DNA of 64,000 nt from Virgibacillus sp. NKC19-3 (GCF_019837165.1 NZ_JAGYHC010000001.1:558001-622000); one strand, 5' to 3'. Positions 7,275-16,557 are shown, counted from the stretch's first letter. Numbers and translations: made by a program. The notes: generated from the sequence alone by a model not told the origin.

Positions 7275-8321
7275 ATGAAAGATCAAATTAAGCTAACCTC
7301 GTTATCTACAAAAGCTGGTTGAGGATGTAAAATTGGTCCACAAGACCTAGCGCAAGTTTTGCGTTATTTACCAACGAAAAACGATGACCCGAACTTACTT
7401 GTCGGAGTCGAACACTCAGATGACGGTAGCGTGTATAAGCTAACAGATGACATCGCACTGATTCAGTCGCTTGATTTTTTCACTCCGATTGTGGATGACC
7501 CTTACAGGTTTGGTGAAATTGCTGCCGCAAATGCGTTAAGTGACATTTATGCCATGGGAGGCTCACCTAAAACGGCATTAAATATTGTTGCTTATCCGAT
7601 CAATAACCTTGATCCACAAATTCTAGCAGAGATCTTACAAGGTTCTGGTGATAAGGTGAGGGAAGCGGGAGCAAATATGGTTGGTGGACACTCCATTGAT
7701 GATCGTGAACCTAAATTCGGCCTATCTGTCACAGGAGTTGGCCATCCAGCTAACATTTTTAAAAATATCGGTGCACAACCCGGAGATGCTCTTGTATTGA
7801 CGAAACCTATTGGAGTTGGAATTCAAACAACTGCAATTAAACGGGATCTTTTAACAAAAGAAAAAGTGGATCGGGTATCTCATGTTATGGCTACATTGAA
7901 TAAGTATGCTGCGGAAAGCTTAAAAAACTATCATCCAAATGCTGTCACAGATATTACTGGATTCGGATTACTTGGGCACGCTTTCGAAATGGCAAATGGA
8001 AGTGATGTCAGCTTTGTTATTAGAAATGAAGATGTCCCACTTTTGCCTGGCACGAAGGAACTTGTTGAGGAAAATATAGTCCCGGGCGGATCAAAAGCAA
8101 ACCACCAATGGTTAGAAGACGCTGTAAGCTATGGGGAGAATATCCGGAAATCCGAGCAACTTATTTTATGTGATGCCGTGACATCTGGCGGGTTATTAAT
8201 TAGCTTGCCGAAGCAGGAAGTCGAATCATTTATGGATGATTTTAATAGGAATCATTCCATTCAGGCTGCCGTTATTGGCGAGGTAACAGAAAAGATGGAT
8301 AAAGTAATTTATGTCAAATAA
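7275..8321 (+). CDS. selD: SelD, selenide water dikinase, itself a selenoprotein (UGA-encoded Sec16)
   Basis: Makes selenophosphate from selenide and ATP. The frame starts at the ATG at 7275 (GGGGG 8 nt upstream) and continues through a TGA at 7320-7322 to give 348 residues. Around the stop the protein reads KAG-Sec-GCKIGP, aligning the UGA with catalytic Cys17 of the E. coli enzyme (GAGCGCKI). Downstream conserved blocks are intact: SLDFFTPIVDDPYRFGEIAAANALSD, YAMGG, GGHSIDD, VLTKPIGVG, DITGFGLLGHA and CDAVTSGGLL. A normal gene finder would start it at 7359 and lose the active site. A stem-loop follows the UGA. It is divergent from selA with about 106 bp between the two starts. Confidence 0.95.
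7348..7366 (+). promoter_or_regulatory. Candidate SECIS hairpin of selD
   Basis: TAGCGCAA (7348-7355) pairs with TTGCGTTA (7359-7366), with one G-U pair; the apical loop is GTT. The loop is 33 nt after the UGA, inside the usual bacterial range, and carries the GU that SelB recognises. A nearer hairpin GGTC-CACAA-GACC (7335-7347) lacks GU. Confidence 0.55.
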
Positions 8322-8357
8322 TGGTGGTTGACATAAGACATCGATTATCTTTGAAAG

Positions 8358-8385
8358 AAGGGGGGCGTGAAATCATGCCTCCCTT
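8358..8385 (+). terminator. Strong stem-loop after selD
   Basis: AAGGGGGGCGTGA (8358-8370) pairs with TCATGCCTCCCTT (8373-8385) over 13 bp with two G-U pairs. There is no U-tract (AATATT follows), so it may act as a 3' end or mRNA stabiliser. Confidence 0.5.
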
Positions 8386-8422
8386 AATATTGCCGCTCAC
8401 GTTATGTCTCAAATGTATGTAA

Positions 8423-8479
8423 AAGTATGTATACTTTTCATTTTTATTGCTCAATTATTCACAATTTGTATACATACTT
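8423..8479. promoter_or_regulatory. 12-bp inverted repeat flanking an operator-like site
   Basis: AAGTATGTATAC (8423-8434) and GTATACATACTT (8468-8479) are perfect inverted repeats 33 nt apart. A third half, GTATGTA, lies at 8415-8421. The Fnr/Rex-like 18-mer 8447-8464 sits between the arms. It is upstream of the molybdoenzyme operon starting at 8642. Confidence 0.5.
8447..8464 (+). promoter_or_regulatory. Fnr/Rex-like box, copy 1
   Basis: TTGCTCAATTATTCACAA, part of a 21-bp exact direct repeat (8444-8464). The right half TTCACAA is canonical; the left half is degenerate. Same spacing as the adh and pflB sites. Confidence 0.5.
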
Positions 8480-8530
8480 ATCCCATATATTCCTCTACAA
8501 TAGAGAAAAGTGGGTATTATATAAATATTA

Positions 8531-8548
8531 TTGCTCAATTATTCACAA
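8531..8548 (+). promoter_or_regulatory. Fnr/Rex-like box, copy 2
   Basis: Exact repeat of the 8447-8464 box; the two are 84 bp apart (eight helical turns), so bound proteins would face the same side of the DNA. Confidence 0.5.
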
Positions 8549-8641
8549 ATAGTCACGATCTTTCTTAAGCATTTGTGTTTTTTCTATGAAAGGCAAAGGG
8601 AGTACATTTTTTTGCAATCTAAAGCATTGGAGGGATGATTC

Positions 8642-10999
8642 ATGGATTCTCATGAAATAGATGGTGTACTGCATAAGAAAATAAAAAGACGTGCTTTCTT
8701 AAAAGCAACAGGAGGAGCTATTGGTGGCGCGACACTTGCGACTGGTGGAGGTTTAGCAATTAAATACAAAAGGAACACCTCTGCCAAAGTGGTCGCGGAA
8801 GGAGTTAAAGAATACAAGACATTCCGTTCTACTTGTTCAATGGAATGTCTACATTGTAACCTGACTGCTTTTGTGAAAGATGGTAAATTGCTTAAGGTTG
8901 AAGCAAGCGAAGATTTTAATGTAAAAGGATGTCTTCGAGGCATAAGTCGATCTCAATGGGTTAACCACAAGGAACGATTAAAAATGCCTATGTTACGAAC
9001 GGGAGAAAAAGGTTCAGGAGAATTTAAAGAAATATCGTGGGATGAAGCTTTGGACTTAATTGAAGAAAATATTAATAAAACAATAAGGGAAATCGGTAAT
9101 AAAGGTATATTATTAGAAAGTGCATCAGGAAATATGGACTCTATTGCAAATAGTATGGCAGAAGCTCTTTTTAGTCATTTAGGTGGGGCTACAACTCCTG
9201 AAGGATCACTTTGTTGTTCAGCAGTAACAGCTGCAATGAATCCAATAGTAGGTGATCGCTACATTGATACACGTGACACAATCCGTGAGAGTAAGTATAT
9301 CATTTGTTGGGGGAACAATCCTGTTGTAACAATGCAAGCCTATTTTAAAGAGTATGAAGAAGCAATAAAAAATGGGGCAAGAATGATAGTAATTGATCCA
9401 CGTTTTAGTGAAACAGCCGCCAAAGCGGATGAATGGGTACCAATCATGCCAAGTACAGATACATCACTTGCGTTAGGCATGTTAAATATTATTATTCAAG
9501 AAGATTTAATAGACCGGCAATTTTTATTGAATCATACTGGTGTACCTTATTTAGTTGATAAGAATGATAAGCTTGTCCGTGAAGACCCTGAAGACCCGGA
9601 TTCGTACGTTGTCTTTGATATGAAACAAATGTCACTAGTTCGCCATGATGAAACGAATATTGAACCAGCGTTAAGTGCAAATGAAGCTGATATTCCAAAT
9701 GAATATAGAACTGTATTTGATTTAATAAAAGACGAAGCAGAAATGTGGACAACAGAGAAAACATCAGAAGAAACGGAGGTTCCAGAGGAAACAATCATTC
9801 GTTTGGCACGAGAATATGCTATAAATAAGCCCGCAATGATTATTCAAAATATGTCTGGTGCTCAAAGAACAGAATACGGTACTTACGTAGCAGCAAGTCA
9901 ATTTTATCTAGCATTAATTACAGGAAATATTGGTAAAGCTGGAGCTGGGGTATGCGACGCAGGAGGCGCTACTCAGTTTATATCAAGCAATCCACCTGTT
10001 GAACCTGCTGAAGTAAAAAATGAGGTTGAAAGCATTCCAATTGCCAAATTGGGGGAAGCAATAGTTAATAGTGATCCAACGGAAATCGGATTTTGGTATA
10101 TTATGACTACTAGTCCAATGACACAATTGCCGAATACAAACATGGTTAAAAAGGCATTGGAAAAGGTTCCTTTTGTAGTTGTTGCAGATAGTCTAATGAC
10201 TTCAACAGCAATATATGCGGATCTAATATTACCTGTAACAACTGTATTTGAATATACAAGTTTAATGGCAGGTACTAGAAGTCATTATGTTCAACTGAAG
10301 GAAAAAGCTGTAGATCCACCAGGACAAGCAAAACCGGATTATTGGATTTTAACCGAAATTGCAAAACGGTTTGGAGTCAGTAAATGGTTTGATAAACCAA
10401 TAGAAGAACATATAAAGGCATGTTTAAAGGAAACAGAAATAACCATTGAACAATTAAAGGAAGGTCCGGTAAAACCAATTTCAAAACCTTCTATTCCTTT
10501 TGAAAACGGTCAATTTAAAACTTCAACTGGTAAGGCCCACCTTTTTGTTGAGGAATGGGCAGAAAAAGACTATAGTCCAATCGTCAAATATTATCGTGCA
10601 AATGAATGCTTAAAAGATGAAGATAATGAACTTCTAAAAAAATACCCATTAATGGCCATACAACGAAAAACACCTCGTTCCATTCACTCTTCGTTTGGTA
10701 GTCTTGAATGGCCACAGGAGGTACATGGTGATAAACCGGAAGTTCAAATCCATCCGAACGATGCTGAAGTAAGAACTATTAAGGATGGGGATCTTATCAA
10801 GGTCTTTAATGACCGTGGGTCTCATAAGGCAAATGCAGTTGTGACGAAGTTTATTAAAGAGGGAGCGATCACTCTTCAAAACGGATGGTGGGAACAACAA
10901 GGTGGTAGTACAAGTTATCTCACTAATGATGCTGTTGAGCCGTTAGGAAATGGAACAGCTATAAACAATACACTAGTGGAAATTACAAAGGAGGTGTAA
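8642..10999 (+). CDS. Tat-exported DMSO-reductase-family molybdoenzyme, catalytic subunit, Cys-type ligand
   Basis: A 785-residue bis-MGD oxidoreductase. Twin-arginine leader KIKRRAFLKATGG (residues 14-26) followed by a Gly/Ala-rich hydrophobic stretch. [4Fe-4S] ligands C65, C69, C72 and C97. Further motifs: WDEALDLIEENI, WGNNPVVTMQAY, IDPRFSETAAKADEW and C-terminal EVQIHPNDAEVRTIKDGDLIK. At the metal-ligand position it has SLCCSA (C191/C192) where true DMSO reductases have Ser, so a sulfur-compound or other oxyanion reductase is more likely than a DMSO reductase; the substrate is unknown. RBS GGAGGGA 7 nt before ATG 8642. First gene of a catalytic/Fe-S/membrane operon. Confidence 0.85.
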   Translation: MDSHEIDGVLHKKIKRRAFLKATGGAIGGATLATGGGLAIKYKRNTSAKVVAEGVKEYKTFRSTCSMECLHCNLTAFVKDGKLLKVEASEDFNVKGCLRGISRSQWVNHKERLKMPMLRTGEKGSGEFKEISWDEALDLIEENINKTIREIGNKGILLESASGNMDSIANSMAEALFSHLGGATTPEGSLCCSAVTAAMNPIVGDRYIDTRDTIRESKYIICWGNNPVVTMQAYFKEYEEAIKNGARMIVIDPRFSETAAKADEWVPIMPSTDTSLALGMLNIIIQEDLIDRQFLLNHTGVPYLVDKNDKLVREDPEDPDSYVVFDMKQMSLVRHDETNIEPALSANEADIPNEYRTVFDLIKDEAEMWTTEKTSEETEVPEETIIRLAREYAINKPAMIIQNMSGAQRTEYGTYVAASQFYLALITGNIGKAGAGVCDAGGATQFISSNPPVEPAEVKNEVESIPIAKLGEAIVNSDPTEIGFWYIMTTSPMTQLPNTNMVKKALEKVPFVVVADSLMTSTAIYADLILPVTTVFEYTSLMAGTRSHYVQLKEKAVDPPGQAKPDYWILTEIAKRFGVSKWFDKPIEEHIKACLKETEITIEQLKEGPVKPISKPSIPFENGQFKTSTGKAHLFVEEWAEKDYSPIVKYYRANECLKDEDNELLKKYPLMAIQRKTPRSIHSSFGSLEWPQEVHGDKPEVQIHPNDAEVRTIKDGDLIKVFNDRGSHKANAVVTKFIKEGAITLQNGWWEQQGGSTSYLTNDAVEPLGNGTAINNTLVEITKEV

Positions 11000-11002
11000 C
11001 GG

Positions 11003-11548
11003 ATGGTAAAACAATTCGGCTTCGCAATTAATATGCAAGATTGTTATGGATGCAAGACATGTGCTGTTGCATGTAAATCAGAAAATGGCACTCCTAAGGG
11101 GGTGAATTGGAGAACAGTAAGGGAGTTTACAACAGAAGATAATCCTTCACAAAGCTTTCTCCCTATGTCATGTAATCATTGTGATGAACCTGCGTGTATG
11201 GAGGTGTGTCCTGTATCTGCTTATACAAAAAGAGATGATGGCATCGTTATTCAAGATCATGATAAATGTATCGGTTGTCGTTCCTGTGTTATGGCCTGTC
11301 CTTACGCTGCACCTCAATATGATCCAGTTGAGAAAAAGGTAAGCAAATGTGATATGTGTTACGAACGAGTCGATGAAGGTCTGATGCCTCGATGTGTAGA
11401 AGCTTGTCCGGCTGACGTTATAAAATTCGGTGAAATAAACGAGTTACGTGCTGCTTTTGGTGATGATATAGAGGTAGTGGAAAGAATGTACGACATGCCA
11501 AGTCATAAAATAACGCAGCCAAATATAGTTATTATTGCTCCAAATTAA
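11003..11548 (+). CDS. DmsB/PsrB-type four-cluster ferredoxin subunit
   Basis: A 181-residue electron-transfer subunit with four [4Fe-4S] binding blocks: CYGCKTCAVACKSENG, CNHCDEPACMEVCP, CIGCRSCVMACPY and CDMCYERVDEGLMPRCVEACP. It would pass electrons from the membrane subunit to the catalytic subunit. AAGGAGGTG lies upstream of ATG 11003, 3 nt after the catalytic gene stops, so the genes are co-translated closely. There is no leader peptide; such subunits are co-exported with the Tat-tagged partner. Confidence 0.92.
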   Translation: MVKQFGFAINMQDCYGCKTCAVACKSENGTPKGVNWRTVREFTTEDNPSQSFLPMSCNHCDEPACMEVCPVSAYTKRDDGIVIQDHDKCIGCRSCVMACPYAAPQYDPVEKKVSKCDMCYERVDEGLMPRCVEACPADVIKFGEINELRAAFGDDIEVVERMYDMPSHKITQPNIVIIAPN

Positions 11549-11564
11549 AAGGGAGGTGTTTAAT

Positions 11565-12428
11565 ATGGCTGAGTATGAAATTCCTTTGGTAATCTTCACT
11601 GTGTTGAGTCAATGGGCAGTAGGGATTATTATTGCTATTGTTCTACTGGAATGGTTGAAACCTAAATATATGAATACAGTTGGAAAACAGGTATTGAAAT
11701 CATCAGTTTATCTGGCGCTTAGCCTTTCTGTTGTGGCAGCCTTAGCTTCAATGCTACATTTAAATAATCCTTTGAAAGGTCCTACAAGTTTATTGGGACT
11801 TGGACATTCGTGGCTCAGTAGGGAAATAGTTGCTGTGATATTGTTCAATGCTTGTTTACTAGGACTAACATATTTATGGTGGAAGAAAACAGATCAAGAC
11901 AAATTACGGAGAAACATTGGGACAATAACCGCTTTGCTTGGAGTTATTTTAGTCATTAGTTCGGCAATTGTCTACTTTTCAATTCAACTGCACCCGACAT
12001 GGAACAACTGGACAACATTTGCTAGCTTTTTGTTAACAGGCTTACTCCTTGGTGCATTAACAGTTGCATTATTTGTGTTTAAAGGAAAACAGGAAGATCT
12101 GGATATAGGTGTTAAGAAGCTCTTAAGTGTTTATTTGTCTATCATTATAGTTGCCTTATTTATTACAGTTGGAAATTCTGCAATGATTTCAAATGGTGCT
12201 TCTGAAAGTCAAATAGCCACAACTATTTCATACACATCCATTCTTTTTTGGATTCGCATAATCGGGAGTATGCTCCTACCTGCAACCCTAGTTATTTACA
12301 TGATAGTGAGTAAGAAGTCAGCGGCAACAAAATTTATATTGGCTGCTACAACATTTGCTTTAATTGGTGAGTTATCAGGCCGGGCCGTATTTTATTATTC
12401 AGTAATGAGTCAGTATCCTTGGTTTTAA
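11565..12428 (+). CDS. DmsC-family membrane anchor subunit
   Basis: A 287-residue integral membrane protein with about eight hydrophobic segments (for example VIFTVLSQWAVGIIIAIVLL, ATLVIYMIVS), typical of the DmsC quinol-oxidising anchor. The typical LGHSWLSREIV motif (compare SSWMSREILV in the DmsC at 26351) is present. I chose ATG 11565 (MAEYEIPLVIF) because GGGAGGTG lies 6 nt upstream; the longer frame from 11535 overlaps the preceding gene. Third gene of the operon, feeding menaquinol electrons to the Fe-S subunit. Confidence 0.88.
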   Translation: MAEYEIPLVIFTVLSQWAVGIIIAIVLLEWLKPKYMNTVGKQVLKSSVYLALSLSVVAALASMLHLNNPLKGPTSLLGLGHSWLSREIVAVILFNACLLGLTYLWWKKTDQDKLRRNIGTITALLGVILVISSAIVYFSIQLHPTWNNWTTFASFLLTGLLLGALTVALFVFKGKQEDLDIGVKKLLSVYLSIIIVALFITVGNSAMISNGASESQIATTISYTSILFWIRIIGSMLLPATLVIYMIVSKKSAATKFILAATTFALIGELSGRAVFYYSVMSQYPWF

Positions 12429-12553
12429 AGTATTGAAGCACATGAAAAAAAGCATATTTTACAGTCGCTGAGTTACTTTATATAAGAATCCTATTTTGCT
12501 TTTCAAATAGTCACAAATTAGTAATTTTTATTAATCTGTATCATTAAAACCCA

Positions 12554-12562
12554 TGTTATAAT
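12554..12562 (+). promoter_or_regulatory. Extended -10 promoter element of pflB
   Basis: TGTTATAAT: a perfect -10 hexamer (12557-12562) preceded by the TGn extension. No good -35 is visible at 17 nt, as is common for extended -10 promoters. Confidence 0.55.
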
Positions 12563-12577
12563 GAATACAGAACATAA

Positions 12578-12595
12578 TTGTTCAATGTTTCACAA
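12578..12595 (+). promoter_or_regulatory. Fnr/Rex-like operator of pflB
   Basis: TTGTTCAATGTTTCACAA differs from the boxes at 8447 and 8531 at only three positions. It lies about 15 nt downstream of the -10, a repressor-type location. Confidence 0.5.
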
Positions 12596-12633
12596 TTGGT
12601 TCTTATCAATGATAAAAATTAGGAGGGGTAATA

Positions 12634-14874
12634 ATGACTGTATTTGCTCAAAAGGTGGAGTTTAAAGGCGGGAAATGGGAATCAGAGATTGATGTGCCTG
12701 ATTTTATTAGGAAAAACTACAGCCCGTATGATGGGGATGAAAGCTTTTTAGCGAACCCAACGGAGGCTACGCTTGATTTATGGGATCATGTGATGGATTT
12801 AACAAAAAAGGAAAGAGAAAATGGTGGTATCCTGGATATGGATACGAAAACAGTTTCGACTATCACTTCCCATGGAGCAGGATATTTAGACACATCAAAA
12901 GAAAGAATTGTTGGTGTTCAAACAGATGAACCATTTAAACGTTCTTTGCAACCATTTGGCGGTATTCGCATGGCGGTTGATTCCGCAAAGTCCTATGGGT
13001 ATGAAATTGACAAAGAAATACAGCATATTTTCACCGAATATCGTAAAACACACAATCAAGGTGTTTTCGATGCCTATACACCTGAAATGAGAGCTGCAAG
13101 AAAGGCAGGCATTATTACTGGATTACCTGATGCTTATGGTCGTGGTCGTATTATCGGGGACTATCGACGTGTTGCTTTGTATGGGGTAGATAGACTGATT
13201 GAAGACAAAAAGGAACAATTGATATCCACTGGTGCGAACGGCATGATGTCGGAGGATGTCATTCGTGACCGCGAGGAAATTACAGAGCAAATTCGAGCTT
13301 TAGGTGAACTAAAACAATTAGGCGAAACATACGGATTTGACATTTCAGGTCCTGCCGAAAGCTCTCACCAAGCTTTTCAATGGCTGTATTTCGGTTATCT
13401 GGCTGCTATTAAAGAACAAAATGGTGCAGCAATGAGCTTAGGTAGAGTTTCCACATTTTTAGATATCTATATTGAGCGTGATATCCAAAATGGTGTATTA
13501 ACCGAAGAGGAAGCGCAAGAATTAGTTGATCACTTTGTAATGAAATTGAGATTAGTTAAATTTTCAAGAACTCCGGATTACAATGAATTATTCAGTGGTG
13601 ATCCAACGTGGGTTACAGAAGCTATTGGCGGGATTGCCAATGATGGGAAATCACTTGTTACGAAAAACTCATTTCGATTTTTGCACACGCTGGATAATTT
13701 AGGACCTGCACCAGAACCAAACTTAACCGTACTGTGGTCAGAAAAATTACCAAATAAATTTAAAAAGTACTGCGCTAACATGTCTATCAAAACAAGCTCC
13801 ATTCAATATGAAAATGATGATATTATGCGTGACATTTACGGGGATGACTATGGAATTGCTTGCTGCGTATCTGCCATGGAAATCGGGAAACAAATGCAGT
13901 TCTTTGGTGCAAGAGCAAATCTCGCAAAAGCACTGCTATACGCTATCAATGGTGGCGTGGATGAAAAATCATTTGTTCAAGTTGCCTCACGTTACGCTCC
14001 TGTTACTTCGGATTATTTAAATTATGATGAGGTTATGGGAAAATTCGATACGATGATGGAATGGCTAGCAGGGTTATACGTGAACACATTAAATGTCATT
14101 CACTATATGCATGACAAATATAGTTACGAACGTATTGAAATGGCATTACATGATAAAGAAGTATTACGTACGATGGCTTGTGGTATTGCCGGCCTTTCTG
14201 TTGCAGCGGATTCTTTAAGCGCCATTAAATATGCAAACGTAAAAGCCATTCGAAACGAACAGGGATACGTAGTTGATTATGAAGTAGAAGGGGATTTCCC
14301 TAAGTATGGAAACAATGATGAGCGTGCCGATGATATTGCAGTGCATCTTGTAAAAACGTTCATGGATAAAATCAAACATTATAAAACGTACAGAGACGCT
14401 GTGCCAACACAATCTGTCCTAACAATCACTTCTAATGTTGTCTATGGAAAGAAAACGGGTAATACACCTGATGGTAGAAAGGCCGGTGAAGCATTTGCAC
14501 CTGGAGCAAATCCGATGCATGGACGCGATAAAAAAGGAGCTCTGGCATCCTTAAGTTCTGTTGCTAAATTACCTTATGACTATTCACTGGATGGAATCAG
14601 CAACACCTTCTCCATCGTTCCAAAAGCATTAGGGAAAGATGAAGAAACAAGAAAATCGAATCTTGTGGCCATGCTTGACGGCTATACGTTAAAAGGTGGT
14701 CATCACTTAAATATCAACGTATTTGAACGGGAAACATTACTGGATGCTATGGATCATCCGGAAGAATATCCGCAATTAACCATTCGTGTATCCGGATATG
14801 CGGTTAACTTTGTTAAATTAACAAGAGAGCAACAAATTGAAGTGATTAACCGTACATTCCATGAGAATCAATAA
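12634..14874 (+). CDS. pflB: PflB, formate C-acetyltransferase (pyruvate formate-lyase)
   Basis: A 746-residue glycyl-radical enzyme converting pyruvate and CoA to acetyl-CoA and formate. The catalytic adjacent cysteines are in GIACCVSAM (C410/C411) and the radical glycine is in RVSGYAVNF (Gly721). Other family blocks: [22 protein letters not shown] and GGHHLNINV. Full length (E. coli 760). RBS AGGAGGGG before ATG 12634. It is followed by its activase. It is a source of the formate used by the two dehydrogenases in the window. The only visible regulation is the extended -10 with an overlapping Rex/Fnr-like box. Confidence 0.98.
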   Translation: MTVFAQKVEFKGGKWESEIDVPDFIRKNYSPYDGDESFLANPTEATLDLWDHVMDLTKKERENGGILDMDTKTVSTITSHGAGYLDTSKERIVGVQTDEPFKRSLQPFGGIRMAVDSAKSYGYEIDKEIQHIFTEYRKTHNQGVFDAYTPEMRAARKAGIITGLPDAYGRGRIIGDYRRVALYGVDRLIEDKKEQLISTGANGMMSEDVIRDREEITEQIRALGELKQLGETYGFDISGPAESSHQAFQWLYFGYLAAIKEQNGAAMSLGRVSTFLDIYIERDIQNGVLTEEEAQELVDHFVMKLRLVKFSRTPDYNELFSGDPTWVTEAIGGIANDGKSLVTKNSFRFLHTLDNLGPAPEPNLTVLWSEKLPNKFKKYCANMSIKTSSIQYENDDIMRDIYGDDYGIACCVSAMEIGKQMQFFGARANLAKALLYAINGGVDEKSFVQVASRYAPVTSDYLNYDEVMGKFDTMMEWLAGLYVNTLNVIHYMHDKYSYERIEMALHDKEVLRTMACGIAGLSVAADSLSAIKYANVKAIRNEQGYVVDYEVEGDFPKYGNNDERADDIAVHLVKTFMDKIKHYKTYRDAVPTQSVLTITSNVVYGKKTGNTPDGRKAGEAFAPGANPMHGRDKKGALASLSSVAKLPYDYSLDGISNTFSIVPKALGKDEETRKSNLVAMLDGYTLKGGHHLNINVFERETLLDAMDHPEEYPQLTIRVSGYAVNFVKLTREQQIEVINRTFHENQ

Positions 14875-14896
14875 ATAGGAACCTATAACAGTAGTG

Positions 14897-14926
14897 AATA
14901 GCTGCACAGAGACCCATGAAGCTATT
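14897..14926 (+). other. Small intercistronic hairpin between pflB and pflA
   Basis: AATAGCT (14897-14903) pairs with AGCTATT (14920-14926), followed by TTCT. It might attenuate transcription into pflA or stabilise the pflB message; weak evidence. Confidence 0.3.
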
Positions 14927-14965
14927 TTCTAAAATGCTTGCTAATCATTTAGGGGAGGTATTATC

Positions 14966-15718
14966 ATGAAAGGACGAATTCATTCCGTAGAAACATGTGG
15001 GACAGTGGATGGTCCAGGGCTTCGCTATATTATTTTCACACAGGGCTGTCCAATGCGATGTCAATTTTGCCATAATCCCGATACATGGAAAATGGGTGAT
15101 GGTAACATTATAACTGTAGATGAGTTAATGGAAGACATTATCACTTACCTCCCCTTTTTCCAAGCATCCGGTGGAGGAGTTACTGTTAGTGGGGGAGAGC
15201 CATTATTGCAAACGAAATTTGTCACTGCTTTATTTAAAGAACTAAAAAAACATGATATCCATACAGCTATTGATACATCCGGTAGCACGTTCACGAAGTC
15301 AGCCGCCTATTTAGAAACATTGGATGAATTGTTGGATCTTACGGATCTTATCTTATTAGACCTGAAACAAATAAATCCAGAAAAACATCAAGCATTAACG
15401 GGCTTATCCAATGAGCGTATTCTGGCATTTGCCACCTATTTAAAAGAGAGAAATACACCCGTATGGATTCGTCATGTATTAGTACCGGAGCGAAATGATT
15501 TTGACAAGGACTTGCATGATCTAGCCGATTTTATTGATACGTTAACAAATGTTGAAAAGATAGAAGTGCTTCCATACCATAAACTCGGCGTTTACAAGTG
15601 GGAAACATTGGGCCTTGATTATCAACTGGAAGGAATAGAGCCACCGACTACAGCGCGTGTGAGAAATGCAGAGCGCATATTAAATAAAGGAATGAAAGCA
15701 ACGCTTCAACATGTTTGA
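14966..15718 (+). CDS. pflA: PflA, pyruvate formate-lyase activating enzyme
   Basis: A 250-residue radical-SAM protein that installs the glycyl radical on PflB. N-terminal HSVETCGTVDGPGLRYI, radical-SAM cluster motif CPMRCQFCH (C-x3-C-x2-C), SAM-binding SGGEPLLQ, and DTSGS. Full length (E. coli 246). RBS AGGGGAGG upstream of ATG 14966. It is 91 nt downstream of pflB and ends at a strong terminator, closing a two-gene operon. Confidence 0.97.
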   Translation: MKGRIHSVETCGTVDGPGLRYIIFTQGCPMRCQFCHNPDTWKMGDGNIITVDELMEDIITYLPFFQASGGGVTVSGGEPLLQTKFVTALFKELKKHDIHTAIDTSGSTFTKSAAYLETLDELLDLTDLILLDLKQINPEKHQALTGLSNERILAFATYLKERNTPVWIRHVLVPERNDFDKDLHDLADFIDTLTNVEKIEVLPYHKLGVYKWETLGLDYQLEGIEPPTTARVRNAERILNKGMKATLQHV

Positions 15719-15728
15719 CAATATACGT

Positions 15729-15759
15729 AAAGGCTACTGATTCGGCAGTAGCCTTTTTT
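15729..15759 (+). terminator. Rho-independent terminator of pflBA
   Basis: AGGCTACTG (15731-15739) pairs perfectly with CAGTAGCCT (15746-15754), extended by A-T pairs and followed by TTTTTT. Confidence 0.9.
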
Positions 15760-15774
15760 GGTATGTAGAAAGAT

Positions 15775-16491
15775 TTATATAATGGCAATTATCATCATAA
15801 TAAAGAATAATGCTGCATTCACAACTTCGATAATACCGCTTTTTTTCATTTTCAAAGGCTTACCGTAATAATAAAGTGCTCTTATCAAGGCCGGTAGAAA
15901 GGCAAGCGAAATAACCCAATAACCAAGGGCTGCCCATAAAACGGGAACCAGTATATGATAGGTCCAGGAAATACGTTTATACATAATGTTTTTTCGCTCT
16001 CTGATGATTGTTTTCACATGAAAGGTAGTTCCTATGAAAAATAAGACAGAGGCAATGAAAATAATGAGTGTTGCACTATTTATTTCTCCAGTTGCTAAAT
16101 AACCACTTGCCAATCCTACAATACTAAATGAGAAAATGGCACTTATATCATTAAGTAATGCACGATCGTTCTTTTTACTTGAATAATAAGCGTTCATAAC
16201 AAACAGAGGAATCATAGCCAGTCCAAAATAAATAATGGAAGGCCTTATCCATAAAGGAATAAGTAGTAATATAAGAGCTGGTATAAAGTAAATGAGTGCC
16301 CATTTTGTATAATAGGGAATTTTTTTCTTTTTAAAAAGAAGTAATGTTGGATATGTTGCTAAATACAATAACATCCAACCGAAAAAGAAAGGGATATGCT
16401 GCCATAAAAAGCCGGACGCCACTACCCCAAGCCAAAATGGAATGATTAACATTGCCCATGCTCCATGTTGTTTTGGCAAGAATAATTTCAT
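15775..16491 (-). CDS. ywiC: YwiC-like multipass membrane protein
   Basis: A 238-residue protein with the YwiC signature at the N-terminus (MKLFLPKQHGAWAMLIIPFWLG) and about eight hydrophobic helices ending IIEVVNAALFFIMMIIAII. I placed the start at 16491, with AAGGAG about 10 nt upstream; an ATG at 16509 also exists. The function is not known. In B. subtilis ywiC lies in the nar/fnr region and belongs to the anaerobically induced genes, which fits this position among anaerobic reductases and the Fnr-like box upstream. Confidence 0.8.
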   Translation of the reverse strand: MKLFLPKQHGAWAMLIIPFWLGVVASGFLWQHIPFFFGWMLLYLATYPTLLLFKKKKIPYYTKWALIYFIPALILLLIPLWIRPSIIYFGLAMIPLFVMNAYYSSKKNDRALLNDISAIFSFSIVGLASGYLATGEINSATLIIFIASVLFFIGTTFHVKTIIRERKNIMYKRISWTYHILVPVLWAALGYWVISLAFLPALIRALYYYGKPLKMKKSGIIEVVNAALFFIMMIIAII

Positions 16492-16541
16492 ACCTATACA
16501 CTCCTTCATATTTGTTCTAACCTAATTATAAAATAATAACA

Positions 16542-16557
16542 TGTGAAAAACATAACA
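16542..16557 (-). promoter_or_regulatory. Fnr-like box upstream of ywiC
   Basis: TGTGAAAAACATAACA matches TGTGA-N6-TCACA with one mismatch. A TATAAT on the minus strand (16525-16530) follows downstream. Confidence 0.4.

Noticed and set aside
7320-7322. selD TGA as a nonsense mutation
   Set aside because: It aligns exactly with the catalytic residue, the downstream frame is intact, and Sec-type SelD enzymes are known.
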